64,000 bases of DNA, taken from contig NZ_JAQQWT010000003.1 in NCBI RefSeq assembly GCF_028610705.1, forward strand, positions 109,412-173,411, given 5' to 3'. Shown piece after piece: positions 1 to 8,055 of this stretch (positions are counted from its first letter, which is position 1; the number at the start of each line of letters is the position of its first letter). The stretch comes from Halalkalibacter alkalisediminis (GTDB taxonomy: Bacteria > Bacillota > Bacilli > Bacillales > Bacillaceae_D). The translations under genes were made by a program, and so were the position numbers. A model generated the notes under the pieces. That model did no database searches. It saw only the letters and a program-made list of their open reading frames with translations, and was not told the origin of the DNA.

Positions 1-202
1 CAAAAAGTCTTAAAAAATTGCAACGGCTCCGCTCATTGCTGAGTTTGATCAAAAAGGTAAAGACCAACCTTTTTGATTAAGTTGCATTGGCTTCTCTCGT
101 TGCACGCCTTTTTGAGAAGATCACTCAAAAAGTCTTAAAAAATTGCAACGGCTCCGCTCATTGCTGAGTTTGATCAAAAAGGTAAAGACCAACCTTTTTG
201 AT
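1..202. repeat. 77-bp exact direct repeat, two copies (1-77 and 126-202)
   Basis: The first 77 bases recur without a mismatch 125 bases later. Each copy carries AATTGCAACGGCTCCGCTCA followed by ATCAAAAAGGTAAAGACCAA, and the copies diverge abruptly after CTTTTTGAT. The 48 bases between them resemble a scrambled partial copy. No coding sequence is visible. A degenerate relative of the same modules lies near 58,033-58,151, so this may be a dispersed intergenic element that contributes terminator hairpins. The left edge cannot be judged because the window begins inside or at the repeat. Confidence 0.85.
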
Positions 203-209
203 CAAACTC
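166..209. terminator. Perfect 18-bp hairpin, probable terminator of an upstream gene
   Basis: GAGTTTGATCAAAAAGGT pairs with its exact reverse complement across an 8-base loop. It lies upstream of the lacI promoter and probably ends transcription coming from outside the window. The 3' side is TCTTATAAATC, so the U-tract is weak on the plus strand. The first repeat copy has only the inner part of this stem. Confidence 0.55.
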
Positions 210-232
210 TTATAAATCTTACTTTACTTTGA

Positions 233-264
233 TATAATATGTAAATAGATTAACAACGTTGTCA
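233..264 (+). promoter_or_regulatory. lacI promoter -10 and palindromic operator
   Basis: A consensus -10 (TATAAT, 233-238) has only a weak -35 (TTATAA) upstream. It is followed at 251-264 by TAACAACGTTGTCA, which differs by one base from the exact palindrome TAACAACGTTGTTA found at 3930-3943 and 28560-28573. The site overlaps or lies just after the predicted transcription start, where a LacI-family protein would block its own transcription. Autoregulation is inferred from position only. Confidence 0.6.
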
Positions 265-281
265 AGGTGATGGAGGCTATT

Positions 282-1286
282 ATGAGTGTAACAATTAAGG
301 ATATTGCAAAGCAGGCTGGGGTTAGTTACTCTACTGTGTCAAAGGCTTTAAGAGACAGCCCATTAGTTAAGAAACCCACGAAAACAAAAATTATGAAAAT
401 AGCAGAAGAATTAGGCTATCAGCCAAATGTAGCAGCAAGAAGCTTGGTGCAGAAAAAATCTTTTACAGTCGGTGTGGTTTGGCCGAGTGTTGAGCGAGTG
501 GCACCTTCTATTTTAATCACGCAAATTAACGATCTGTTAGAAGCTCATTCTTATACGACACTGCTTTCCATTAATAAAATAGAATCTGCGATTTCAACGT
601 TTAATCGCTTTCAAGTAGATGCAATTTTAGTGTTTGGAGAAAATGAAAATGATCTAACGAACTCAAAAATTCAATCAACGGTACCTATCCTTTATTACGG
701 AGTCCAAGAAGATTTACGTTTTCCAACAATTGATGTAAATCGTCGCTTAGCCATTAAATTAGCCACTAAGTATTTACAGGATATCGGTCATAAGCAAATA
801 GCATTCATTGGAGACTTATCTAATTTTGATCCACTGCAAAAAGATAAACTCATTGGATTTTTAGAAGCGATGAATGTAGAACATGCCTCAGATTTACCTG
901 ACATGATTATTCCAACAAATGGCTTAGAAGTTCATGATGGCTATCTGGCTGCAAAAAACTTGCTCACTAAACAGAGTTCTATCACAGCGATCATTAGTGG
1001 AAGTTATGATTTAACACGCGGCATTCTTCGTGCTACAACTGAACTCTCTCTTAAAATACCAGAGGATTTATCGATTATTAGCTATGATAATATCCCTCAG
1101 TCTGAAAATCTCGAAATCCAATTAACAACTGTAGGGGTTCCCATTACGCGCATTGCTCAAAGAATTAGTGAAACGCTATTAACTATTATAGAAGGAGAAA
1201 CCGTCCAACATTCTATAATACTTGAACCTGAATTAAATACCCTTGACTCGTGTGCTCCTTTATCAAACAACCATGAAAGCAGTTGA
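282..1286 (+). CDS. LacI-family transcriptional repressor, KdgR-like
   Basis: A 334-residue protein with an N-terminal LacI helix-turn-helix (DIAKQAGVS, then TVSKAL in the recognition helix), the usual hinge region (PNVAARSLV) and a periplasmic-binding-protein-like effector domain to the end. Length is normal for LacI/GalR. The ATG at 282 was chosen because GGAGG lies five bases upstream; a GTG and an ATG 12-15 bases earlier lie before or inside that ribosome binding site. The gene faces kdgK tail to tail, and matching palindromes sit at its own promoter, at the yteT/kdgK operon and at uxaC. A KdgR-like role, sensing a pectin breakdown intermediate, is inferred from context; the effector is not shown by the sequence. 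Confidence 0.85.
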   Translation: MSVTIKDIAKQAGVSYSTVSKALRDSPLVKKPTKTKIMKIAEELGYQPNVAARSLVQKKSFTVGVVWPSVERVAPSILITQINDLLEAHSYTTLLSINKIESAISTFNRFQVDAILVFGENENDLTNSKIQSTVPILYYGVQEDLRFPTIDVNRRLAIKLATKYLQDIGHKQIAFIGDLSNFDPLQKDKLIGFLEAMNVEHASDLPDMIIPTNGLEVHDGYLAAKNLLTKQSSITAIISGSYDLTRGILRATTELSLKIPEDLSIISYDNIPQSENLEIQLTTVGVPITRIAQRISETLLTIIEGETVQHSIILEPELNTLDSCAPLSNNHESS

Positions 1287-1341
1287 TCGGTTAGATCATC
1301 TTCTCTGTCAACGTGACTAACCTCTTTAGTCACACCTCTAA

Positions 1342-1483
1342 GCGGACATAGATTTTTGTTAAAATGATTTAAAAAGGTATTTTTAAGGGAATAACGGACC
1401 TAGTGAAGCTATTCCCTTCATAGACAGTCCATTTCTAATCATTTTAAGAAAATAACGGGCTTCTATGTCCGTGAAAGCGATTT
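1342..1483. repeat. Nested inverted-repeat (foldback) intergenic element
   Basis: Three arms pair in nested order around a centre near 1412. CGGACATAGA (about 1343) pairs with TCTATGTCCG (about 1473), TAAAATGATT pairs with AATCATTTTA, and AGGGAATA pairs with TATTCCCT. Short unpaired stretches lie between them. A further ATGTCCGTTTC follows at about 1511. There is no open reading frame. It could be a small structured RNA, a MITE-like element or a complex termination region for lacI; the sequence alone does not decide. Confidence 0.55.
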
Positions 1484-1545
1484 AGAAGCAAGGAATATAT
1501 AAAGGATCGTATGTCCGTTTCAGTGGTGAGTCCGATCCATAAAAC

Positions 1546-1618
1546 AAAAAACTAAGGCTACTGCACTGCTAATTCTCAATGTCACTGGAATTAGTCAAGC
1601 TACACACCTTAGTTTTTT
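1546..1618. terminator. Bidirectional terminator between lacI and kdgK
   Basis: AAAAAACTAAGG and CCTTAGTTTTTT pair across a loop of about 49 bases, with A and T runs outside so that it can end transcription from both converging genes. The loop is unusually long and has weak internal pairing. Confidence 0.65.
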
Positions 1619-1633
1619 ATTCCCATGTATATT

Positions 1634-2587
1634 CTATCGACTAATATCCTCCGAATCAGTTGCATACATGAAATGATCCATTTCTTCTCTCGTTGGAAGT
1701 CCCTCAAAGTCCCCAGGAATTTGTGTAGCTAGCGCTCCAACCGCATTCCCTCTCTCAACTGCTTTATTTAACGGTAATTGATCTAACAAACCAGATATTA
1801 CACCTGCGGCAAAACCGTCTCCAGCACCAACTGGATCAACTACTTGTTCAACAGGAAAGCCAGGAACTAACTCACTTTTTTCCTTTGTAAAATAATAGGC
1901 TCCTTTTGCTCCAACTTTTATCACAACTAAAGAGGCACCATGATTCAAGAAGAGCTCACCCAGTTTATCTGGATCATTCTCTCCAAACATAAATTCACCT
2001 TCGGCCACTCCTGGCATCACGATATCTGATTTAGCCGCAATTTCAAGTAATACTTCTCTTGCTCGTTCCTCCGACCAAAGCTTCTTACGTAAATTCGGAT
2101 CAAAAACGACCTTCACTCCATTTTCCCGCGCAATGGAAATCATCTGCATCACGGTTTCATAACAGCTCTCACTAAGTGCTGGTGTAATTCCCGTAATATG
2201 TAAAAATTTAGCACTGGCAATGTATGACTCATCTAGATCGTTAACAGATAACTGACTCGCAGCGGAGCCCTTGCGGTAATATTCAACTCGGACATTATTT
2301 GCACTTCTAACCTCTTTAAAGTAAAGACCGGTTGGAGCCGTTTCGCTTATCTTCACCTGACTAACATCTACTCCTTCCCCCCTTATAAAAGAAAGAAGGC
2401 CTTTTCCTAATTCGTCATTTCCCACTTTACTAATCCATCCAACTTCATGTCCTAACCTTGTTAATCCAATGGCAACGTTTGATTCAGCTCCACCAAACTT
2501 ACGTGAATACGTAGCCGCATATCTCATTAAAGGTGATGACTCTGGGCTAAAAACTGCCATTGATTCTCCAATTGTTACTACATCCAT
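1634..2587 (-). CDS. kdgK: 2-keto-3-deoxygluconate kinase (PfkB family)
   Basis: A 317-residue sugar kinase of the PfkB/ribokinase family. It has the N-terminal GGAESNVA motif near residue 38 and the C-terminal signature DPVGAGDGFAAG, whose GAGD holds the anion hole and the catalytic Asp. KdgK phosphorylates 2-keto-3-deoxygluconate to KDPG, the step after KduD in pectin breakdown. The start is the ATG preceded by GGAGGG; a TTG five codons earlier lies within that site. It follows the oxidoreductase gene by about 30 bases and is probably its operon partner. The aldolase partner kdgA is not in this window. Other PfkB sugar specificities are possible, but the pathway context strongly favours KDG. 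Confidence 0.85.
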   Translation of the reverse strand: MDVVTIGESMAVFSPESSPLMRYAATYSRKFGGAESNVAIGLTRLGHEVGWISKVGNDELGKGLLSFIRGEGVDVSQVKISETAPTGLYFKEVRSANNVRVEYYRKGSAASQLSVNDLDESYIASAKFLHITGITPALSESCYETVMQMISIARENGVKVVFDPNLRKKLWSEERAREVLLEIAAKSDIVMPGVAEGEFMFGENDPDKLGELFLNHGASLVVIKVGAKGAYYFTKEKSELVPGFPVEQVVDPVGAGDGFAAGVISGLLDQLPLNKAVERGNAVGALATQIPGDFEGLPTREEMDHFMYATDSEDISR

Positions 2588-2616
2588 TTTAAATCCCTCC
2601 AAATTTATCTATGGTC

Positions 2617-3909
2617 TTATGCTTTATGTTTTGGTGTAACGTTTTCTAGAAGTTCTTTCATGTTTATTGGTTTATTTTCTAGGCTTGATTTCCAAACAGC
2701 CTCACCTACTGCAATCGAATAGGCCCCTGCCTCAGCTCCAGCGAGTATTTCATATGGCCTAGCTGGGTCTACTCCTAAGAAAAGATCTTCCTGAATGATA
2801 GGATCTCCCCCGCCATGTCCACCTTCTGTCTGAATCACGTGAATGGTTTCTTTTGACCCAAATAAAGGATAATAATCAATCGTTTGCTCTGGTACTGGAA
2901 AAGGAACACGACTTAACTCATGAAATTCCTGAGTTTCTATTCTACCCTCCGTTCCATTAATAGCAAGACGATACCCTTCGTACGGCAAAGAAAAATTAAT
3001 TGAGTAGCTTAATAGAGCACCACGATCATACTTCACCGTTGCTACATACGTATCTTCAATTTCAATCTCATGATCAAAAATACAAGCATCTGGTCTGTAA
3101 TTTGTATAATTTTGTTTTTCTTCAAACTTAATATGATCGTCTTTTACAGCGCTTGAGTCTGTTCGATTGTTCCAACGCATGTAATACCCACATGCATGCT
3201 TTTCCGTACAGGTCCCACAGAAACGATGATCCACTGGACTTGGATTTAACTCTCCATCTTTCCCATAATAATTTAAGGCTCCATAAGCAAATACTTGTTC
3301 AGGTTTCTGGTCAATCCACCAATTTACTAGATCAAAATGGTGAGTTGATTTATGAACGGACAGACCACCCGAAAACTCTCTCATTCGATTCCATCGTTTA
3401 AAATAGCTAGCGCCATGATAAGTATCAATGTACCAATTTAAGTCAATTGATGTGATTCTCCCAATCTTCCCAGAAAGAATCAATTCTTTTATTTTGCGAT
3501 GAAATGGACTATAACGATAGTTAAAAGCAACATGTACTGTGCCTTTGCTTTTTGCTTCTGCTTCCATGACTCGTTTAGCATCAAAGCTCGTTGTAACCAT
3601 TGGCTTCTCACTTATAATATGTAAGTCATGTTCTAATCCTTGTAAAATATAATCAACATGAGTATCGTCTCTGCTCGTTACAATGACCGTTGTCGCATTC
3701 GTCTCATTGACCATTTGCGAAAACTGCTGAGGTGTGTAAGAAGGTAAAAAAGCAAGTTCAGGAAAGCGTTCTTTACAGAGATCGACTCGCTTCTCATCAT
3801 TATCAAGCAAACCAACAATTTCATTCTCGTGAGAAAACTTAGTTATAATTGGGTTGATAAACATCTCAAGCGCTCGGTTGCTCAATCCACATACAACAAT
3901 TCTTTGCAT
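2617..3909 (-). CDS. yteT: Gfo/Idh/MocA-family oxidoreductase, YteT-like
   Basis: A 430-residue cytoplasmic NAD(P)-dependent oxidoreductase. The N-terminal Rossmann segment begins IVVCGLSNRALEMF and is followed by the family motif SEKPMVTT near residue 100, where the Lys is normally catalytic; the C-terminal alpha/beta domain follows. The length matches what I recall of B. subtilis YteT (about 428 residues), which belongs to the rhamnogalacturonan yte cluster together with YteR, YteS and YteU, all of which have counterparts here. The true substrate is not known; a uronic acid or unsaturated sugar derivative is likely. It is first in an operon with kdgK, behind a promoter with a palindromic operator. 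Confidence 0.8.
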   Translation of the reverse strand: MQRIVVCGLSNRALEMFINPIITKFSHENEIVGLLDNDEKRVDLCKERFPELAFLPSYTPQQFSQMVNETNATTVIVTSRDDTHVDYILQGLEHDLHIISEKPMVTTSFDAKRVMEAEAKSKGTVHVAFNYRYSPFHRKIKELILSGKIGRITSIDLNWYIDTYHGASYFKRWNRMREFSGGLSVHKSTHHFDLVNWWIDQKPEQVFAYGALNYYGKDGELNPSPVDHRFCGTCTEKHACGYYMRWNNRTDSSAVKDDHIKFEEKQNYTNYRPDACIFDHEIEIEDTYVATVKYDRGALLSYSINFSLPYEGYRLAINGTEGRIETQEFHELSRVPFPVPEQTIDYYPLFGSKETIHVIQTEGGHGGGDPIIQEDLFLGVDPARPYEILAGAEAGAYSIAVGEAVWKSSLENKPINMKELLENVTPKHKA

Positions 3910-3929
3910 TCTTATATTCCCTCCTATTT

Positions 3930-3943
3930 TAACAACGTTGTTA
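3930..3943. promoter_or_regulatory. LacI-type palindromic operator TAACAACGTTGTTA
   Basis: A perfect 14-bp palindrome lies just downstream of the -10 element of the yteT-kdgK promoter. The same 14 bases occur upstream of uxaC, and a one-mismatch copy lies at the lacI promoter. Central CG and dyad symmetry are typical of LacI-family sites. Confidence 0.7.
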
Positions 3944-3950
3944 TGATTGC

Positions 3951-3979
3951 TCTATAATCAGAGTGAATGCTTCATTCAA
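3951..3979 (-). promoter_or_regulatory. Sigma-A-type promoter of yteT-kdgK
   Basis: On the minus strand TTGAAT (-35) and TATAGA (-10) are separated by exactly 17 bases. The operator at 3930-3943 begins eight bases beyond the -10, spanning the expected start of transcription, which suits repression. Confidence 0.55.
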
Positions 3980-4002
3980 GCAATCACCCTATTATGTTAG
4001 CA

Positions 4003-4662
4003 CTAATAAACTTGAACCTCTTTAGCGATTTCAACTTCTTCTAATTCCTTATTCTTGCGCTCCACTACTTTAAACACGACTTTAACAACTTTGGTTAACA
4101 AGTAGCTAATCAAACTTGCGGTAAAGAACGGAATTAAACCAGGGAGAAACATCATTATATATTGAATTCCAACTATTCCAACTACCATAATAATAGTATA
4201 TTGCGGATAAGCGATACCTAGTAACAAAGCGGTTTTTATATATTCAGGCCCTTTTAATTGCAAATGAACGTAAACCGGGAAGAACATTAAAACAGTCACA
4301 ATATATAAAATGCTAGCAACGAGCAAGATATACCTTACAATCGTCATCCACAATACTTGATCTGCTACAATCATGAAATTCACATACAAGATATATCCAA
4401 TAAAAACAAAAAACAGACCAAACAAATTAGATTTAATGATTTCCTCTTTATAATGCTGCCAAAATCTTTTGAAAATAGGGAAATCATCTGCTCCATTCAC
4501 CCATTTCCTTGTTACGGCAAACATAGCAACTGTTGCTGGCATAAAGCCAAACACGATTAATCCCATTAGCGTAAACAGAATCCATAAAAGATTTATATAG
4601 GCTAGTCGAGAAATAAACACACTCGCTCGATAAAAGCTACCCATGAAACCATTCATTTCCAT
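4003..4662 (-). CDS. yteU: DUF624 integral membrane protein, YteU/YesL-like
   Basis: A protein of about 219 residues with several hydrophobic segments (for example LLWILFTLMGLIVFGF and LFGLFFVFIGYILY). It carries the family feature MPATVAMFAVTRKW in the first third and an acidic, lysine-rich tail. DUF624 proteins of the YesL/YteU group are encoded in Bacillus pectin and rhamnogalacturonan clusters next to ABC importers; their role is unknown. The start is the ATG preceded by AAAGGAG; an earlier in-frame ATG contains this ribosome binding site. It follows the small lipoprotein gene closely and is probably co-transcribed with it. Confidence 0.8.
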   Translation of the reverse strand: MEMNGFMGSFYRASVFISRLAYINLLWILFTLMGLIVFGFMPATVAMFAVTRKWVNGADDFPIFKRFWQHYKEEIIKSNLFGLFFVFIGYILYVNFMIVADQVLWMTIVRYILLVASILYIVTVLMFFPVYVHLQLKGPEYIKTALLLGIAYPQYTIIMVVGIVGIQYIMMFLPGLIPFFTASLISYLLTKVVKVVFKVVERKNKELEEVEIAKEVQVY

Positions 4663-4692
4663 TGTAAAGACTCCTTTCATAAAACTAATAAA

Positions 4693-5226
4693 CTAGTTAT
4701 TTTCTATTATATACTTAAGTAGCTTTATTGAAAACGCTTTATTATCTGAGTAAACAGGAATAATTGCAACTAAAGGCGCTTCTAACTCTACCCCTAGTGT
4801 TTGTAAAAAGGGAGATTCGTTATTTAACGGAAGGGCATACACATGCAATTCTCCAGTTTCCGAGTCAATCGCTTTATACTTATCAGGAACTAATGCAAAC
4901 CACGCATCGTCTAATGCTTCATCTAATCGGTATAATCCATCAGGATCATAGGCTGCAGACATTAACTCTTCATCTAGAAATAAAAGATCACCATTATGAG
5001 AGGCAATTTCAACAATAAGTCTCTCATATGTAACTGGATGTATATTCACTATAAATTCATCTTTCTCGACTGATATCGCATTGCTTATCATATCCTCGAT
5101 TTCTTCCTGCATTGTAGCTTGAATTTCCGAGAAAAATAGTAATTCTATTTTGTCTTCATTGTTACTACAACCAATTATAGTGACAATGAAAATAATAGGT
5201 ATAAGAAATTTCAGTAAACCTTTCAT
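4693..5226 (-). CDS. yteS: Small lipoprotein, YteS-like
   Basis: A 177-residue protein with a basic N-terminus, a hydrophobic core and the lipobox IIGC, so Cys20 is expected to be lipidated and the protein held outside the membrane. The mature part is acidic with no recognised catalytic motif. Size, lipobox and position beside the YteR, YteU and YteT homologues match the YteS lipoprotein of the B. subtilis yte cluster; I assign it on that basis, not on a motif. An accessory solute-binding role is possible. A near-consensus catabolite-repression-like sequence (TGAAAACGCTTTAT, 4729-4742) lies inside its 3' end. Confidence 0.6.
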   Translation of the reverse strand: MKGLLKFLIPIIFIVTIIGCSNNEDKIELLFFSEIQATMQEEIEDMISNAISVEKDEFIVNIHPVTYERLIVEIASHNGDLLFLDEELMSAAYDPDGLYRLDEALDDAWFALVPDKYKAIDSETGELHVYALPLNNESPFLQTLGVELEAPLVAIIPVYSDNKAFSIKLLKYIIENN

Positions 5227-5294
5227 ATTCCTCCTCCAACCTTTCTGTGAGCATTTCTAAGTTTGTTTTATGATCTCTACTATATCATTAATTA

Positions 5295-5337
5295 GCCTTT
5301 AGAAGAGGGAAAACCTATCATTCCCTCTTCTAAAGGC
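5295..5337. terminator. Strong 17-bp hairpin between yteR and yteS
   Basis: GCCTTTAGAAGAGGGAA pairs perfectly with TTCCCTCTTCTAAAGGC across a 9-base loop. Neither side is followed by a clear T-run, so it may act as an mRNA 3' stabiliser or processing hairpin rather than a standard intrinsic terminator. It lies after the long hydrolase operon. Confidence 0.5.
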
Positions 5338-5357
5338 CTACTTGCAAAATGAAAGGT

Positions 5358-6473
5358 TTACTCGTTACTTAGTTCGTATTGATTGATTTGCATACTTGCT
5401 AAAACAAACGCTCCTACCCCGTGCAGATCATTTTCACTCGTTTCCCGTCCAACATAATAATCATAGACTCCAATCGAAGTTCCGATACAAATCCCTGTTA
5501 ACGTTACCTTCTCTTCTTCATCTACTTTAATATAGTGACTAATAATTCCCTCGTATCCTTTTTTGGCCGCTTCATAGTATTTAGCATCAATATAACCTTG
5601 GTTAACTGCTTTAGCGATCGTATATACAAACAAGCTTGAACAAGAGCTTTCTAACCAGTTATCTTCTAGATGTCCTTTATCGACAATTTGATACCATAAC
5701 CCAGTTTCAGCATCTTGGTATCGCACTAAGTTTTCAATTAAATTTTGCAAAACACCTATTAGCTCTTGCTTTTTAGGATGGTCTTCTGGAAGCATGCTAA
5801 TAATGTCCACAACTGCTAACCCATACCATCCTAATGAACGTCCCCAAATCTCTGGAGCCGTATGTGTTTCAGGAACGCACCATGGTGTGTTTCCGCTCTC
5901 GTCCCAGCCGTGGAAATATAAGCCTGTTTTTTCATCCTTTGTATTTTTTCTCATTAATGATTCTTGTTGTAACACAAGATCGACCAATTCTGGCTCATTA
6001 AATTGTTGACCGTATTGCAAAGTAAACGGACCTGCCATATACAATCCATCTAGCCACATTTGATATGGATACTTATCTTTGTGCCAAAAGCCGCCCTCGC
6101 TTGTTTGATTAATCGTATTTAATAGATTTCTAAGCTTTGTTGCAGCTATTTTATATCTTTTTTCACCTGTTTGGTTATAAAGAGGTAATAAAAGCAATCC
6201 TGGCTGAATGGCATCTAACTGATCTCGTTCAAAATAAAAATTTCCATTCTCATCAACGAGTTGATCCACGTATTCTTTGAAATACTGAAAATACTCTTCC
6301 TTTCTCGTTTCCTGCCAAACACTATGAACCCCACATAAAAATACGCCTTGATGGTAGTGCCATCTATGAGCTGGCGGAAGTAATACCGGCTCATATTGCT
6401 TCATTAAACTCTCACTTGCTTTTTCTGCCCATTCTAAGGCACTCTTTCCATGTACAACTGTTTGATTCGTCAT
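5358..6473 (-). CDS. yteR: Unsaturated rhamnogalacturonyl hydrolase, GH105
   Basis: A 371-residue protein with no signal peptide, about the length of B. subtilis YteR/YesR. GH105 enzymes are (alpha/alpha)6 barrels that hydrate and release the 4,5-unsaturated galacturonyl residue from the non-reducing end of lyase-made rhamnogalacturonan oligosaccharides. The motif MWLDGLYMAGPF places the likely catalytic Asp at 142, matching the known Asp143 of YteR; EIWGRSLGWYG is a further family signature. The start has GGAGGAAC just upstream. It is the last gene of a long minus-strand operon of pectin enzymes. The product would be a free unsaturated uronate, substrate of the KdgF-like cupin encoded in the same operon. 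Confidence 0.9.
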   Translation of the reverse strand: MTNQTVVHGKSALEWAEKASESLMKQYEPVLLPPAHRWHYHQGVFLCGVHSVWQETRKEEYFQYFKEYVDQLVDENGNFYFERDQLDAIQPGLLLLPLYNQTGEKRYKIAATKLRNLLNTINQTSEGGFWHKDKYPYQMWLDGLYMAGPFTLQYGQQFNEPELVDLVLQQESLMRKNTKDEKTGLYFHGWDESGNTPWCVPETHTAPEIWGRSLGWYGLAVVDIISMLPEDHPKKQELIGVLQNLIENLVRYQDAETGLWYQIVDKGHLEDNWLESSCSSLFVYTIAKAVNQGYIDAKYYEAAKKGYEGIISHYIKVDEEEKVTLTGICIGTSIGVYDYYVGRETSENDLHGVGAFVLASMQINQYELSNE

Positions 6474-6489
6474 TCTAGTTCCTCCTTAT

Positions 6490-8055
6490 TTATGATAATC
6501 CTACATATTCAAAATAATCAAAATCGGCAGCATTACTTGCTTCTTTCCCATTGCTGCTCGCGTACATCCCGATATAAGTCCCTACAAACCCACCTGCCAC
6601 ATCCGTACTTAGTATCCGCCCATCAACATTTTCCAATAGTACCTGCCACTGTTCCGGCTGCTCTGCAAAATAAAAATGATACTCCTGTCCATAAGCTTCT
6701 ATCTTTAAAAATAGTTTCTCTGACGTTACGTCCTTCACAGACCAAGTGCGATCTTCTCCTGCTTCTCTTTTAATAAGTCGAATGACAGAGCGGTTATTCA
6801 TCTTTGTACATTCCATTCGAATTTGAAAATCGTGATTTTGTAATAAAACTAGGCCTGCTACTTCAAATTCTGATTGTGGTTCAAATTCCATAACGGTTCT
6901 CACGACAAATTCGATATGCTGCTGACGCCTTCCAATAAAGCTAGGATTTACTTCCTCCATGATCGTTTTAGGGCTATTTTTTAATCTTAAATGACCAGGT
7001 CTTTCCGTTAGAGAATAAAAATCTCCCCTCGGTGTCCGAATAAAATTCCATTGAGATCCTAGTTCTTCGGCTTCAAAATGATCACATGCCGGTAAAGTAG
7101 ACCAACGCTTAAGCTTTAGTTGTGGCCTGAGCATTTCTGCTTCGACTAGACCTTTTCCAGGATTCACAACTGGCCAGCCATTCTCCCAAGTAAAAGGAAC
7201 TAAAAACGTTTCTCTTCCAAGATTACTGAACTCCCCACCATACGGGCGAGATCCAAGACAAACCATCCACCAATCACCTGTTTGAGTTTGCACGATATCT
7301 GCATGACCCACATTGACAATAGGAAAATTCCTCCCTAGATGACGATGAGTTAAAATCGGATTCGTCTTACATACTTCATAAGGATCTGTAATCGTTTCAC
7401 TTCTAGCAATCGTAACGGAATGTGTGAACCCCGTTCCCCCTTCAGCAATGATTAAATAGTACATACCGTGTATCTTATAAAGATGAGGTCCCTCTTGCGC
7501 ATGGACTTGCTTCAGAGCTCCATCCCATAAACTAAATTTGGGTCCGACTAGTTCGTGCGTTTCTACATTTAACTCTTGTAGATAAATTTCCATATGTTTT
7601 GCGTACTGTTGGCCGTTTGGCGGGACGCGATTCGCTGTGAAATAGACCTTTCCATCATCATCAAAAAACAGCGAAGGATCGATTCCAGGAGCATCTTCTA
7701 ACCAATAGGGTTCGGACCAAGCACCTTCAGGGTCCTTTGTCGTCACATAGAAATTTCGTCTTGCTCCTGTCTTACTTTCAACAAAAGTCGTAATCATATA
7801 AAACACACCATTATGATATCGAATCGTAGGAGCATAAATCCCTTTTGAGCAAGGTGTTTCATCGAGATTTAGTTGAGAAGGCCTATCTAATACATGACCA
7901 ATTTGGCGCCAATGAACTAAATCTTTACTATGAAAAATAGGAACACCTGGAAAATATTCGAACGTAGATGTGACTAAATAATAATCTTCACCAGCCCGGC
8001 AAATCGAAGGGTCTGGATAACAACCTGGTAGAATTGGATTTTTAAATGTTTCCAT
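6490..8055 (-). CDS. GH43 glycoside hydrolase (beta-xylosidase/arabinofuranosidase type)
   Basis: A 521-residue cytoplasmic GH43 enzyme: an N-terminal five-bladed beta-propeller of about 300 residues and a C-terminal beta-sandwich, an architecture like B. subtilis XynB. The three acidic residues are present: base Asp15 in YPDPSI, pKa-modulating Asp126 in GIDPSLF and acid Glu188 in EGPHLYKI. Within a pectin cluster it probably removes arabinose or xylose side chains from imported rhamnogalacturonan I fragments; the exact sugar cannot be read from sequence. Its start overlaps the end of the preceding GH43 gene by 14 bases, indicating translational coupling. Confidence 0.85.
   Translation of the reverse strand: METFKNPILPGCYPDPSICRAGEDYYLVTSTFEYFPGVPIFHSKDLVHWRQIGHVLDRPSQLNLDETPCSKGIYAPTIRYHNGVFYMITTFVESKTGARRNFYVTTKDPEGAWSEPYWLEDAPGIDPSLFFDDDGKVYFTANRVPPNGQQYAKHMEIYLQELNVETHELVGPKFSLWDGALKQVHAQEGPHLYKIHGMYYLIIAEGGTGFTHSVTIARSETITDPYEVCKTNPILTHRHLGRNFPIVNVGHADIVQTQTGDWWMVCLGSRPYGGEFSNLGRETFLVPFTWENGWPVVNPGKGLVEAEMLRPQLKLKRWSTLPACDHFEAEELGSQWNFIRTPRGDFYSLTERPGHLRLKNSPKTIMEEVNPSFIGRRQQHIEFVVRTVMEFEPQSEFEVAGLVLLQNHDFQIRMECTKMNNRSVIRLIKREAGEDRTWSVKDVTSEKLFLKIEAYGQEYHFYFAEQPEQWQVLLENVDGRILSTDVAGGFVGTYIGMYASSNGKEASNAADFDYFEYVGLS

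Noticed and set aside
1-202. CRISPR-like array at the window start
   Set aside because: There are only two repeat copies of 77 bases with one 48-base spacer that itself resembles the repeat, and there are no cas genes.
3153-3401. Plus-strand open frame of 82 codons inside the yteT gene
   Set aside because: It is antisense to a well-supported gene, has no ribosome binding site and matches no family; the same holds for the many other short antisense frames in the window.
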